Shown: positions 33,944-43,049 of the stretch, piece by piece
Layout of the letters: each line of letters opens with the position of its first letter
How positions within the stretch are numbered: position 1 is the stretch's first letter
NCBI RefSeq assembly: GCF_021044885.1
Contig: NZ_JAJNOD010000003.1
Location: forward strand, 186,001-250,000
Source: Microbacterium nymphoidis
Lineage (GTDB): Bacteria; Actinomycetota; Actinomycetes; Actinomycetales; Microbacteriaceae
DNA: 64,000 nt
Reading direction: 5' to 3'
Notes under the pieces: generated by a model
The model's input: only the letters and a program-made list of their open reading frames with translations
Databases searched by the model: none
What the model was told of the DNA's origin: nothing
Translations under genes and position numbers: made by a program

Positions 33944-36255
33944 ACCGGCACATCCGCGATCATCACCGGCAGGACGTCGGCGCCGAGGCACGCGCGGACG
34001 GGCTCTCGCTGCGCCCACGCGACCTGCGGCTGCTCCCGGTGCTCGGCGGGGTCTGGGTCTTCGCGGGCGTGGTGACGGCGAATCCCGAGCTCGCCCTGCC
34101 CGTGGCCGTCATCGCGTGGCTGCTCACGGGTGCCGGTGTGGTTCTCGCCGCACGCCGCGGACACGCCCTGCTCCTGCTCATCGCGGCCGCCGTCGCCGTC
34201 GCGAGCATGCACGTCGCGCTGCAGGCACCGGCGCGCGCCGCCGTGATGGAGCTCCCCAGCCGAGTGAGCGGCACCCTCACGGTGCTCTCGAAGCCAGCCC
34301 CTGCGTGGCAGGGCGCATGGCGAGTGAGCGGGACGTTCGCCGGTGCGGACCTCACGGCTCCCGCGGACCTGCTGTTCAGTGGTGATCGTCCCCCGGACCT
34401 GGATCTGGGTGCCGTGGTGTCGGTGAGAGCGCGTGTCGAGGCCCCCGAGCGCGGCGGCCGCGCACTGCTCGCGCTGCGTGCCTCACGGCCGCCCGAGGTG
34501 ATCACACCGCCGAGCGGCGCGCTCGCGGTGGCCGCGCTGTTGCGTCACGGACTGATCGAAGGCACACGTCTCTTCCCCGGCGACGGCGCGCAGCTCATCC
34601 CCGGAATGGCGGTGGGGGACACCAGCGGCGTGAGCGCCGGGCTCGATGAGGCGATGAAGAGGAGCAGCCTGGCGCATCTGCTCGCCGTCTCGGGGTCGAA
34701 CTGCCTCCTGGTGGTGGGTGCGGGATTCGCGCTCGCGGCTGCTCTGCGGCTGCCGCGAGGCACGCGTGTCTTCGTGGCACTGGGCGCTCTGGCATCGTTC
34801 GTCATCCTGGTGACTCCGGAGCCGAGCGTCGTACGCGCCGCGGCGATGTGCGCCGTCTCGATGCTCGCTCTGCTGCTCGGGCGAGCGAAGATCGGGCTGC
34901 ATGTGCTGAGCGTCGCGGTGATCGTCCTGCTGTGCACCGACCCCTGGCTGGCCACCGAGATCGGCTTCGCGCTCTCGGTGGCGGCGACGGCGGCGCTCCT
35001 GGTCCTCGGGCCACCCGCGGCGCGCACCGTCGCCGGCATCCTGCCGATGTGGATGGCCGCCCCGCTGGCCGCACCCCTCGTGGCGCAGCTGGCCTGCGCT
35101 CCGATTCTGGTGCTGATCACCCCCCGGGTGTCGTTGTCGGGGGTGCTCGCGAACGTGCTCGCCGCACCGGCGGCACCCGTGGCGACCCTGGCGGGAATGC
35201 TCGCCTGCTTTTTCGTCGCGGTGCCTGTGCTGGGCCACGTGCTGATCGCGATCGCGTGGGTGCCGGCGCAATGGGTGGCGAGCACGGCGCGGCTGAGCGC
35301 GTCGTTGCCGCAGAGCGTGCTGCCGTGGCAGGAGGGGCTGCTCGGCGCGCTGACGCTCGGTGCGGTGTGTGCGGCGATCGCGGTGCTGCTCGTCCGCGCG
35401 GGGCCGCCGGCGCTGCGGCGCGCTGCCGTCGGCGTCGTGCTCGTGAGCGTCGGAATCGGCGCGGGTGCGTGGGTGGTGCGCACCACCGTGACGCCGCTGC
35501 TGACGCCGTCGACGTGGTCGGTGGCCATGTGCGATGTCGGGCAGGGCGATGCCACGGTGCTGAGAGCTGCGGGAAGGGTCGCGCTGGTGGACACCGGACC
35601 GGATCCCGCTGTACTGGACGCCTGTCTCGACCGGCTCGCGATCGAGCGCGTGGACCTCCTCGTCCTCACCCACTTCGACCTCGACCACGTCGGCGGTGCC
35701 GCGACGGTTGTGGGCCGGGCGGATGTCGTGTTGCACGGACCCACGGACGGTCAGGCCGATGCGGCGCTGGTGGACGGCTTTCGCCGGGGCGGGGCACGGG
35801 TCGTCGACGCTCGCCGGGGGCTGAGCGGCGAGCTGGGTGATGCACGGTGGCGCGTGCTGTGGCCGAGCTCTGATCGGATCGTCGGCAACCCCGCGAGCGT
35901 GGTGCTGGAGGTCACCGGCGACCGGTTTCCCGCGGCGCTGCTGCTCGGGGATCTGGACGCCGAGGCGCAACGCGGGTTGTTGCGCGCCGGTGGGCTCCGA
36001 TCCACCTATGACATCGTGAAAGTCAGTCATCACGGCAGCGCCGACCAGGAGCCGCGACTCTACGGCGCCCTCCGTCCGCGCCTGGCGCTGATCGGCGTGG
36101 GGCGCGCGAACGACTACGGACACCCCCGGGAGGACACCCTCGACATGCTCCGTGCGCTCGGCACCGTGATCGCACGAACGGATGAAGACGGACTGCTCCT
36201 GGCCGCGACGACGAATGGCGAGCTGCGAGTGTGGCGCGAGCACGCGCCGCCGTAG
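33940..36255 (+). CDS. comEC: DNA uptake channel protein ComEC/Rec2
   Basis: This is a 771-residue integral membrane protein that carries single-stranded DNA through the cytoplasmic membrane. The N-terminal part (about 20-210) has several helices and an OB-like DUF4131 region. The central ComEC channel region (about 210-500) holds the conserved GDTSGVSAGLDEAMKRSSLAHLLAVSGSN block and many helices. The C-terminal metallo-beta-lactamase domain (about 525-771) has MCDVGQGDATVL, VDTGPDP and LTHFDLDHVGG, plus KVSHHGS, and probably degrades the non-transported strand. The ATG at 33940 overlaps comEA. The holA gene follows after 62 bases with its own promoter. Confidence 0.95.
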   Translation: MNRHIRDHHRQDVGAEARADGLSLRPRDLRLLPVLGGVWVFAGVVTANPELALPVAVIAWLLTGAGVVLAARRGHALLLLIAAAVAVASMHVALQAPARAAVMELPSRVSGTLTVLSKPAPAWQGAWRVSGTFAGADLTAPADLLFSGDRPPDLDLGAVVSVRARVEAPERGGRALLALRASRPPEVITPPSGALAVAALLRHGLIEGTRLFPGDGAQLIPGMAVGDTSGVSAGLDEAMKRSSLAHLLAVSGSNCLLVVGAGFALAAALRLPRGTRVFVALGALASFVILVTPEPSVVRAAAMCAVSMLALLLGRAKIGLHVLSVAVIVLLCTDPWLATEIGFALSVAATAALLVLGPPAARTVAGILPMWMAAPLAAPLVAQLACAPILVLITPRVSLSGVLANVLAAPAAPVATLAGMLACFFVAVPVLGHVLIAIAWVPAQWVASTARLSASLPQSVLPWQEGLLGALTLGAVCAAIAVLLVRAGPPALRRAAVGVVLVSVGIGAGAWVVRTTVTPLLTPSTWSVAMCDVGQGDATVLRAAGRVALVDTGPDPAVLDACLDRLAIERVDLLVLTHFDLDHVGGAATVVGRADVVLHGPTDGQADAALVDGFRRGGARVVDARRGLSGELGDARWRVLWPSSDRIVGNPASVVLEVTGDRFPAALLLGDLDAEAQRGLLRAGGLRSTYDIVKVSHHGSADQEPRLYGALRPRLALIGVGRANDYGHPREDTLDMLRALGTVIARTDEDGLLLAATTNGELRVWREHAPP

Positions 36256-36305
36256 CCTCCCGGCGGGAACCGGTGCAGTGGCGGAGTGACGTCGGAGGTC
36301 GCCGG

Positions 36306-36317
36306 TAGGCTCGAACC
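36306..36317 (+). promoter_or_regulatory. -10 box of leaderless holA promoter
   Basis: TAGGCT at 36306-36311 lies six bases before the ATG at 36318. Confidence 0.6.
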
Positions 36318-37364
36318 ATGGCACCCACGGCACGTCGAGCACCCGCGAAGAAGGCATCATCGGTCATCCCGCAGGTGTCCTGGCGCGACCCGCAGCCCGC
36401 GCCGGTCGTCCTCGTGTCGGGCCCGGAGGAGGTCTGCGCGGAGCGTGCGATCGCGGGGGTGCGCACCTATCTCAAGGCGGAGGATCCGTCGCTGGAGGTG
36501 TCGGACGTCCGTGCCGACGACTACGCCGCGGGGACGCTGCTGGCGCTCACCTCGCCATCGCTGTTCGGGGAGCCGCGCCTGATCCGGGTCTCGGGGGTCG
36601 AGAAGTGCTCCGACGCATTCCTCGCCGAGGCCATCGCGTATCTCGACAACCCGCAGGAGGGCGCGACGCTCGTGCTGCGTCACACCGGGGCCAGCGTTCG
36701 GGGCAAGAAGCTCCTCGATGCGATCCGCGCCGGTTCAGGAGGCGGGATCGAGATCGCCTGCCCTGCTGTCAAACGCGACTCCGACCGGTTCGATTTCGCT
36801 GCGGGGGAGTTCAAAGCTGCACGTCGGCGCATCGCCCCGGGAGCTCTGCGAGCACTCGTGAGCGCCTTCGCGGACGACCTCACGGAGCTCGCCGCGGCGT
36901 GCCAGCAGCTGATCTCCGACGTCTCCGGCGAGATCACCGACGAAGTGGTGGCGCGCTACTACGGCGGCAGAGTGGAGACGACGGCCTTTACGGTCGCCGA
37001 CACGGCCATCGCGGGAAAGCACGCCGAAGCCCTTGTCTCGCTCCGTCAGGCCCTGGGCTCCGGCTCCGACCCGGTGCCGATGGTCGCGGCCATCGCCATG
37101 AAGCTGCGCACCATGGCGCGGGTGGCCGGTGCCGGCCGGGAGTCCAATCAGGCCATCGCGAATCGGCTGGGCATGAAGGACTGGCAGGTGGATCGGGCGC
37201 GACGCGACCTCGCCGGATGGAACCAGACCACGCTCGCCATCGCGATCCAGGCGGCTGCTCGTGCGGATGCCGAGGTGAAGGGTGCATCCCGCGACCCCGT
37301 GTTCGCGCTGGAGCGGCTGATCACCGTCATCGCCACGCGTGCCCCCTATGCGTCTCAGGGGTGA
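36318..37364 (+). CDS. holA: DNA polymerase III delta subunit HolA
   Basis: HolA is the clamp-loader subunit that opens the sliding clamp. The 348-residue length is normal. Conserved stretches are PAPVVLVSGPEEVCAERAI, DDYAAGTLLALTSPSLFGEPRLIRV, LVLRHTGASVRGKKLLDAI, FADDLTELAAACQQLISD and TDEVVARYYGGRVETTAFTVADTAIAGKHAEALVSL. The C-terminal region is LGMKDWQVDRARRDLAGWN. ATG 36318 is fixed by the -10 box upstream. In many Gram-positive genomes rpsT is next; here an arabinose cluster lies between. Confidence 0.95.
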   Translation: MAPTARRAPAKKASSVIPQVSWRDPQPAPVVLVSGPEEVCAERAIAGVRTYLKAEDPSLEVSDVRADDYAAGTLLALTSPSLFGEPRLIRVSGVEKCSDAFLAEAIAYLDNPQEGATLVLRHTGASVRGKKLLDAIRAGSGGGIEIACPAVKRDSDRFDFAAGEFKAARRRIAPGALRALVSAFADDLTELAAACQQLISDVSGEITDEVVARYYGGRVETTAFTVADTAIAGKHAEALVSLRQALGSGSDPVPMVAAIAMKLRTMARVAGAGRESNQAIANRLGMKDWQVDRARRDLAGWNQTTLAIAIQAAARADAEVKGASRDPVFALERLITVIATRAPYASQG

Positions 37365-37464
37365 GCAGCTTCGCGTGCGCTGCATCACCGATCGGAGGAG
37401 GCCACGGTGGCCGTCGGGTATGACGCTCCCGTGGGGCGCGTGAGGCACAGCACCGGATGCGCCC

Positions 37465-37477
37465 TAGACTCGACCGC
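37465..37477 (+). promoter_or_regulatory. -10 box of leaderless lacI-type gene promoter
   Basis: TAGACT at 37465-37470 lies seven bases before GTG 37478. The 113-base gap after holA shows no clear terminator beyond a weak GCAGC/GCTGC hairpin and a GGCCA-CGG-TGGCC palindrome. Confidence 0.55.
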
Positions 37478-38485
37478 GTGAACGACGCGACGGGTGGTGC
37501 CAGGCGACGAGTGGGCGTCCGTGATGTCGCTGCGCGCGCCGAGGTGTCGCGCCAGACCGTGTCACGTGTGCTCAACGACAATCCGGAGGTGGCGCCGGAG
37601 ACGCGCGAACGCGTGCTCGCTGCGATGGCGGAACTCGGCTACCGTGTCAACAACGCAGCCCGCGCCCTGGGAACCCACCGCTCGCACACCATCGGCGTGC
37701 TGGCCTCCGATGCCGTGCTCTTCGGTCCGGCTCAGAGCATCGCCGCCATCGAGGCATCGGCGCGCGAAGCCGGCTACTGGGTGAGCGCCGCGTTCGCCGA
37801 AGCGGACGACGCCGCATCCGTGACCTCGGCGATCGAGCATCTGCTCGCGCAGGGGGTGGAAGGCATCGTCGTCGTCGCGCCCCACGCCGCAACGCTCGAT
37901 GCCGTCTCCTCGCTCGACATCGATGTTCCCGTCATCACTCTGCACTCGGCTGGACGCGGCGAGCGGGGTTTGTCCATCGATCAGGTCGCCGGTGCACGAC
38001 TGGCCGTGGCGGCGCTCGCCGATGCCGGTCACACCCGCATCGGGCACCTGCGCGGTCCGGAGGACTGGCTGGAGGCGCAGTCGCGTGCGGACGGCTACGT
38101 CAGCGAGCTCGCCCATCGCGGCCTTCCCGTCGGACCGATCATCACGGGGGACTGGTCGGCCGGCTCCGGGCATGCCGCAGCCCGGAAGATCGTCGCATCC
38201 GGGGTGACCGCCGTGTTCGCCGCCAACGATCAGATGGCGCTCGGCCTGCTCGGCGGGCTCCATGAGGCCGGAGTGACGGTCCCGGGCGACATCAGCATCG
38301 TGGGCTTCGATGACATCCCCGACGCGGCCTACTACTGGCCGAGGCTCACCACGGTGCACCAGGACTTCTCCGCCATCGCGCGGCGCGCGGTCGGGCTGCT
38401 GGTCGGAACCGCCGACGTGCGCGAGCCCGCCGAGCCGGTGAAGCCGGTGCTCGTGGTTCGCGACTCCGTGGCACCACCGGCCTGA
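37478..38485 (+). CDS. LacI-family transcriptional regulator of the ara cluster
   Basis: This 335-residue regulator is probably the sugar-responsive repressor of the downstream araD-araB-araA genes. The N-terminal helix-turn-helix and hinge cover about residues 13-65 (VGVRDVAARAEVSRQTVSRVLNDNPEVAPETRERV). A periplasmic-binding-type ligand domain follows (IGVLASDAVLFGPAQS, EGIVVVAPHAATLDAV, AVFAANDQMALGLL, ISIVGFDDIPDAAYYWPRLTTVHQDF). GTG 37478 is chosen because the -10 box TAGACT precedes it directly; ATG 37457 would start upstream of transcription. It ends 93 bases before araD, and a perfect 14-base palindrome lies between them. Confidence 0.92.
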   Translation: MNDATGGARRRVGVRDVAARAEVSRQTVSRVLNDNPEVAPETRERVLAAMAELGYRVNNAARALGTHRSHTIGVLASDAVLFGPAQSIAAIEASAREAGYWVSAAFAEADDAASVTSAIEHLLAQGVEGIVVVAPHAATLDAVSSLDIDVPVITLHSAGRGERGLSIDQVAGARLAVAALADAGHTRIGHLRGPEDWLEAQSRADGYVSELAHRGLPVGPIITGDWSAGSGHAAARKIVASGVTAVFAANDQMALGLLGGLHEAGVTVPGDISIVGFDDIPDAAYYWPRLTTVHQDFSAIARRAVGLLVGTADVREPAEPVKPVLVVRDSVAPPA

Positions 38486-38497
38486 TCCCACCCGTTC

Positions 38498-38526
38498 TTG
38501 ACGGTGCGCAGCGGGTGTGACACACT
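38498..38526 (+). promoter_or_regulatory. araDBA promoter
   Basis: TTGACG (38498-38503) is followed after exactly 17 bases by CACACT (38521-38526). The transcript would start near 38533, inside the palindrome 38529-38542, giving a leader of about 45 bases with GTGAGG before araD. Confidence 0.6.
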
Positions 38527-38542
38527 GCTGTGACCGGTCACA
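38515..38542. promoter_or_regulatory. palindromic operators of the ara operon
   Basis: TGTGACCGGTCACA at 38529-38542 is a perfect 14-base palindrome with a central CG, the usual symmetry of LacI-family operators. It covers the predicted start of transcription. GTGTGACACAC at 38515-38525 is an odd-length perfect palindrome overlapping the -10 box. The LacI-type regulator encoded just upstream is the likely ligand. Confidence 0.65.
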
Positions 38543-38578
38543 TGATGTGATCCGCACACGACGTGACAGTGAGGTACC

Positions 38579-39298
38579 GTGAGCAGCGCAGAGCCAACCT
38601 TCGGCCCCGATATCGATGCAGCCATCCGCACCGTGCGCGAGGACGTGGCGCGCCTCCACGCGGAGCTGGTGCGGTACTCCCTGGTGGTGTGGACCGGAGG
38701 GAACGTCTCGGGTCGCGTGCCCGGGGCTGACCTCTTCGTCATCAAGCCGTCCGGCATCAGCTACGACGACCTCACGGCCGAGAACATGATCCTGTGCGAC
38801 CTCGACGGCAATGCCATTCCCGGTGCTGCGGGGAGCGAGCGTGCACCCTCGAGCGATACCGCGGCGCACGCCTACGTCTATCGCAACATGCCCGAGGTCG
38901 GGGGCGTGGTACACACCCATTCCACCTACGCGGTGGCGTGGGCCGCGCGCGGCGAGGAGATCCCGTGCGTGATCACCGCCATGGCGGATGAGTTCGGCGG
39001 ACCGATCCCCGTGGGGCCGTTCGCGATCATCGGCGACGATTCGATCGGACGCGGGATCGTGGAGACGCTCCGGGGGCACCGCTCGCGTGCCGTGCTCATG
39101 CGCAATCACGGTCCGTTCACCATCGGCGTCGATGCCCGGGACGCCGTGAAAGCGGCCGTGATGGTCGAGGATGTGGCCCGCACCGTCCATCTCGCTCGCG
39201 AGGCCGGTCCGCTCATCCCCATCGATCCTGAGGCGATCGACGCCCTGTACAACCGCTATCAGAACGTCTACGGACAGAGCACCGACGCGCGTCGGTGA
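38579..39298 (+). CDS. araD: L-ribulose-5-phosphate 4-epimerase AraD
   Basis: This is a class II aldolase-fold zinc enzyme, 239 residues, that converts L-ribulose 5-phosphate to D-xylulose 5-phosphate, the last step of L-arabinose breakdown before the pentose phosphate pathway. Motifs are WTGGNVSGR, FVIKPSGISYDDL, APSSDTAAHAYVYR, the zinc ligands in VVHTHSTYA, and RNHGPFTIG. GTG 38579 follows GTGAGG (38569-38574). It is the first gene of araD-araB-araA. The ten-base gap to araB suggests one transcript. FucA-type aldolases share the fold, but the neighbouring isomerase and kinase settle the call. Confidence 0.93.
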   Translation: MSSAEPTFGPDIDAAIRTVREDVARLHAELVRYSLVVWTGGNVSGRVPGADLFVIKPSGISYDDLTAENMILCDLDGNAIPGAAGSERAPSSDTAAHAYVYRNMPEVGGVVHTHSTYAVAWAARGEEIPCVITAMADEFGGPIPVGPFAIIGDDSIGRGIVETLRGHRSRAVLMRNHGPFTIGVDARDAVKAAVMVEDVARTVHLAREAGPLIPIDPEAIDALYNRYQNVYGQSTDARR

Positions 39299-39308
39299 GA
39301 GAGCAGCC

Positions 39309-40895
39309 ATGAGCACCGCAGCGTCCGACATCACCAGCGCCCGCACCAGCCTCGGGATCGAGTTGGGCTCGACCCGTATCAAGGCATGCCTGATCGGCTC
39401 GGATCCGTCCCAGGTGATCGCCGTGGGTTCCTTCGCCTGGGAGAACGAGCTGGTCGATGGGCTGTGGACCTACAGTGTCGAGGCGGTCTGGCGGGGAATC
39501 CAGAGCGCGGTCGCAGGGCTGCTCACGGATGCCGAGGAGCGCCACGGCGTGCGCCCCCGGCAGTTCGGCGGGATCGGGATCTCCGCGATGATGCACGGTT
39601 ACGTCGCCCTCGACGCGGCCGGCGATCTCCTCGTCCCCTTCCGCACCTGGCGTAACACCAGCACGTCTGCCGCCGCAGCCGAGCTCACCGGACTCTTCGG
39701 CGTGAACATTCCTCTCCGCTGGTCCATCGCCCACCTCCACCAGGCGGTGCTTGCGGGGGAGGAGCACCTGCCCGCGCTGGATCGGATCACCACTCTCGCC
39801 GGGTACGTGCACGAGCGGCTCACCGGAGAACACGTGCTCGGTGTCGGCGATGCGTCAGGGATGTTCCCGATCGATTCGAGCCGTGTCGACTACGACTCCG
39901 AGATGCTCGACGCCTACGATCGGCTGGCCGACGGACGACTGCCACGCCCGACGCGTGATCTGCTTCCGCGCGTCCTTCCCGCGGGTGCACGGGCCGGGAC
40001 GCTGACCGCGGAGGGCGCCCTGCTGCTGGATCCGCGCGGGGGGCTCGCGGCCGGTACTCTGCTCTGCCCGCCGGAAGGCGACGCCGGCACCGGGATGGTC
40101 GCCACAAACTCCGTCGCGCCGCGCACGGGCAACGTCTCGGCCGGCACCAGCATCTTCGCGATGGTGGTGCTGGAGCGGCCGCTGGCGTCCGCGCACCAGG
40201 AACTGGATCTCGTCACCACTCCCGCGGGGGACGCCGTGGCGATGGTGCACTGCAACAACGGCGCCAGCGAGCTCGCCGCCTGGGCGAGCCTGTTCGCACG
40301 GTTCGCGGCGGCGTCGGGGGACCCCGTCGACGAGGATGCCGTCTTCGAAACACTGTTCCGCGAAGCGCTGGACGGCGCTTCGGACGCCGGCGGCCTGCTG
40401 GCATACAACCACCTGGCCGGGGAGCCGATCGTCGGGCTGACCTCGGGGCGCCCGCTGTTCGTGCGCACCCCCGACAGCGCCTTCACCCTCGCCAACTTCA
40501 TGCGCTCGCAGCTGTATGGCGTGTTCGCCACCCTCGCTGTCGGAATGCAGGTCCTGGACGCCGAGGGCGTCCGGCTGGATCGTATGTTCGCCCACGGCGG
40601 GATGTTCCGCACCGCGGGGGTGGCGCAGCGATTCCTCGCCGCGGCCCTCCAAGCTCCGGTGGCCGTCGGTGAGCTGGCGGCGGAGGGCGGCGCGTGGGGG
40701 ATCGCCGTTCTGGCCTCCTACCTGGGCCACGCCGAGGCGTGCTCGCTTCGCGACTACGTCAACGACGTGGTGTTCGCCGATGCCGACACCCGCGTCACCG
40801 AACCCGATGCCGACGACGTCGCCGGTTTCGCCGCCTACCTCGACGGCTATCGTCGTGGCCTCGCGATCGAGGCCGCTGCGGTGGACGCTCTCTGA
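39309..40895 (+). CDS. araB: FGGY-family kinase, probable L-ribulokinase
   Basis: This 528-residue FGGY-type carbohydrate kinase probably phosphorylates L-ribulose in arabinose breakdown. ATG 39309 gives the N-terminal phosphate-binding strand [17 protein letters not shown]; upstream in-frame ATG 39171 lies inside araD and is rejected. Other parts are [24 protein letters not shown], the second ATPase-domain segment [16 protein letters not shown], and [21 protein letters not shown] near the C-terminus. The sequence differs from the classical AraB start of the DFGTLSGR type, so it belongs to another FGGY branch. The assignment rests mainly on its place between araD and araA. Confidence 0.82.
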   Translation: MSTAASDITSARTSLGIELGSTRIKACLIGSDPSQVIAVGSFAWENELVDGLWTYSVEAVWRGIQSAVAGLLTDAEERHGVRPRQFGGIGISAMMHGYVALDAAGDLLVPFRTWRNTSTSAAAAELTGLFGVNIPLRWSIAHLHQAVLAGEEHLPALDRITTLAGYVHERLTGEHVLGVGDASGMFPIDSSRVDYDSEMLDAYDRLADGRLPRPTRDLLPRVLPAGARAGTLTAEGALLLDPRGGLAAGTLLCPPEGDAGTGMVATNSVAPRTGNVSAGTSIFAMVVLERPLASAHQELDLVTTPAGDAVAMVHCNNGASELAAWASLFARFAAASGDPVDEDAVFETLFREALDGASDAGGLLAYNHLAGEPIVGLTSGRPLFVRTPDSAFTLANFMRSQLYGVFATLAVGMQVLDAEGVRLDRMFAHGGMFRTAGVAQRFLAAALQAPVAVGELAAEGGAWGIAVLASYLGHAEACSLRDYVNDVVFADADTRVTEPDADDVAGFAAYLDGYRRGLAIEAAAVDAL

Positions 40896-40911
40896 ACTCC
40901 GGAAGGACATC

Positions 40912-42435
40912 ATGACACGCACGCCCCTGTCCACCACGCTCGACGCCTACGAGGTGTGGTTCCTCACCGGGAGCCAGCACCTGTACGGCCCCGAGACGCT
41001 CGCCCAGGTGGCGGAGCAGTCTCAGCAGATCGCCAGCCTCCTGGATTCGGCCGACGATGTCCCGGTGCGGATCGTCTGGAAGCCCGTGCTCACCGACTCC
41101 GCGTCCATCCGTGCCCTGGTGCTCGAGGCGAACGCGGCTGACAACGTCATCGGCCTCATCGCGTGGATGCACACCTTCAGCCCGGCCAAGATGTGGATCG
41201 CCGGACTCGACGCACTGCAGAAGCCTCTCGCGCACCTGCACACGCAGGCGAACGTCGAGCTGCCCTGGGCCGACATCGACTTCGACTTCATGAATCTGAA
41301 CCAGGCAGCACACGGAGACCGCGAGTTCGGCTACATCCAGACCCGCCTCGGTGTGGCGCGCAAGACGGTCGTCGGACACGCCAGCGACGCCCGCGTGCGG
41401 TCGGAGATCGCCACCTGGCAGCGCGCCGCCGCGGGGCTCGCGGCTGCGCGCTCGCTCAAGCTGGCGCGCTTCGGCGACAACATGCGTTTCGTCGCCGTCA
41501 CCGAGGGCGACAAGACCGAGGCCGAACTGCGATTCGGCGTCCAGGTGAACACCTGGGGCGTCAACGACCTCGCGGCGGCCGTGGCGGCCGTGGCGGAGGC
41601 CGACATCGACGCGCTCGTCGCCGAGTACGAGGACCTCTATGACGTGGCTCCGGAACTGCGACGTGGTGCCGAGCGCCACCAGTCCCTGCGGGACGGGGCC
41701 GCCATCGAGATCGGGCTGCGTTCGTTCCTGGAGGAGGGCGGCTTCGGTGCCTTCACGACCTCGTTCGAAGACCTGGGGGAGCTGCGGCAGCTCCCGGGGC
41801 TCGCTGTGCAGCGTCTGATGGCCGAAGGGTACGGCTTCGGTGCTGAGGGCGACTGGAAGACCGCGGTGCTGGTGCGGATCGCGAACGTCATGGGAGCGGG
41901 CCTGCCCGGAGGCGCGAGCCTCATGGAGGATTACACCTACGACATGACGCCGGGGGACGAGCTCATTCTCGGTGCGCACATGCTGGAGGTGTCGCCGTCG
42001 CTGACCACCGCCCGTCCCACCCTCGAGATCCACCCGCTGGGTATCGGCGGCAAGGACGACCCGGTGCGCCTGGTGTTCACCGCCGACCCCGGCCCGGCGA
42101 TCGTCGTGGCGATGAGCGACATGCGCGATCGCTTCCGCTTGACCGCCAACGTGGTGGAGAACGTCGAGCCGCGTCAGCCGCTCCCGAACCTCCCGGTGGG
42201 ACGTGCGGTATGGAAACCGGCACCGGATTTCACCACCAGCGCGGCCGCCTGGCTGACGGCCGGCGCGGCGCACCACACCGTGATGTCCACGGCTGTCGGT
42301 CTGGAGGCGTTCCGCGACTTCGCCGACATGGCCGGGGTGGAGCTGCTCGTGATCGACGAGGACACCACGCTGCCCGCTTTCCAGCAGCAGGTGCGCTGGA
42401 ACCAGGCGTATTACCGTCTCGCGCAAGGGCTCTGA
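40912..42435 (+). CDS. araA: L-arabinose isomerase AraA
   Basis: AraA converts L-arabinose to L-ribulose, using a divalent metal. The 507-residue length matches bacterial AraA. Conserved blocks are [80 protein letters not shown] and [18 protein letters not shown], with the metal ligands Glu and His among them. ATG 40912 follows GGAAGGA (40901-40907); the frame upstream lies within araB. It is last in the operon, before the terminator at 42449-42488. No arabinose transporter gene is in the block. Confidence 0.97.
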   Translation: MTRTPLSTTLDAYEVWFLTGSQHLYGPETLAQVAEQSQQIASLLDSADDVPVRIVWKPVLTDSASIRALVLEANAADNVIGLIAWMHTFSPAKMWIAGLDALQKPLAHLHTQANVELPWADIDFDFMNLNQAAHGDREFGYIQTRLGVARKTVVGHASDARVRSEIATWQRAAAGLAAARSLKLARFGDNMRFVAVTEGDKTEAELRFGVQVNTWGVNDLAAAVAAVAEADIDALVAEYEDLYDVAPELRRGAERHQSLRDGAAIEIGLRSFLEEGGFGAFTTSFEDLGELRQLPGLAVQRLMAEGYGFGAEGDWKTAVLVRIANVMGAGLPGGASLMEDYTYDMTPGDELILGAHMLEVSPSLTTARPTLEIHPLGIGGKDDPVRLVFTADPGPAIVVAMSDMRDRFRLTANVVENVEPRQPLPNLPVGRAVWKPAPDFTTSAAAWLTAGAAHHTVMSTAVGLEAFRDFADMAGVELLVIDEDTTLPAFQQQVRWNQAYYRLAQGL

Positions 42436-42448
42436 CCCGCGAGAAGAC

Positions 42449-42488
42449 GGAGAACGCCCCTCCGAGCTGTGCCGGAGGGGCGTTCTCC
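42449..42488 (+). terminator. ara operon terminator
   Basis: GGAGAACGCCCCTCCG (42449-42464) pairs over 16 bp with 42473-42488. ATTCTTC follows. Confidence 0.8.
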
Positions 42489-42513
42489 ATTCTTCATGGC
42501 GACGCAGCCCAAA

Positions 42514-42548
42514 GCAGAATGCCCGCCCCGGAGGGGCGGGCATTCTGC
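42514..42548 (-). terminator. rpsT terminator
   Basis: GCAGAATGCCCGCCCC (42514-42529) pairs over 16 bp with 42533-42548 around GGA. It lies ten bases past the rpsT stop. It stands back to back with the ara terminator and can act on both strands. Confidence 0.75.
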
Positions 42549-42557
42549 GTGTGAGGC

Positions 42558-42818
42558 TCAGAGAGCGGCGACCTGCTTGGCGATCGAGGACTTGCGGTTC
42601 GCAGCCTGGTTCTCGTGGATGACGCCCTTGCCGACGGCCTTGTCCAGCTTCTTGGACGCGTTCTTCAGCGCGGCCTCGGCAGCAACCTTGTCACCGGCAG
42701 CGATCGCCTCGCGCGTGCGGCGCACGGCGGACTTCAGCTCGGTCTTGACGGCCTTGTTGCGCTCGCGGGCCTTCTCGTTGGTCTTGTTGCGCTTGATCTG
42801 CGACTTGATGTTTGCCAC
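42558..42818 (-). CDS. rpsT: 30S ribosomal protein S20
   Basis: S20 binds 16S rRNA early in small-subunit assembly. The 86-residue protein reads [20 protein letters not shown] and continues with [50 protein letters not shown], all family hallmarks. The start is GTG 42818, which gives the standard N-terminus; the longer frame upstream is untranslated leader. In many bacteria rpsT directly follows holA; here it lies on the opposite strand from its neighbours, between two accessory clusters. Confidence 0.97.
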   Translation of the reverse strand: MANIKSQIKRNKTNEKARERNKAVKTELKSAVRRTREAIAAGDKVAAEAALKNASKKLDKAVGKGVIHENQAANRKSSIAKQVAAL

Positions 42819-42928
42819 GTGTGGTCTGACTTTCGTTCCGAATGGGATGAGGTTTGTCGAGCGGCAGAGAGAGGGCTGTCCTCGACGATGTGAGGGCGAA
42901 CCCACACACAAGTCAAAGGCCGAGTCTA
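42819..42928 (-). promoter_or_regulatory. rpsT promoter and structured leader
   Basis: Minus-strand TAGACT (42928-42923) is the likely -10 box. The roughly 100-base leader contains two hairpins. One is an eight-base stem with one mismatch and a UUCG loop (42889-42908). The other, looser one has arms TCGAG/CTCGA (42855-42887). The leader could mediate autoregulation by S20, as in other bacteria, but this is not shown by sequence. Confidence 0.4.
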
Positions 42929-42970
42929 TCAGCACATTGCGTATGCTTCCGACCGCGGCGGAGGGAGCCC

Positions 42971-43001
42971 TTGACGTGACACCGATGGTGCGGAGTATCG
43001 T
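42971..43001 (+). promoter_or_regulatory. candidate promoter of the GH1 gene
   Basis: TTGACG (42971-42976) with TATCGT (42996-43001) after 19 bases. The downstream repeat CGAGT-TC-ACTCG could be an operator. The leader ends in GAGGAG (43040-43045). Confidence 0.4.
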
Positions 43002-43049
43002 CCGAACAGACACCCGAGTTCACTCGCACAACGCTGTCCGAGGAGATGC

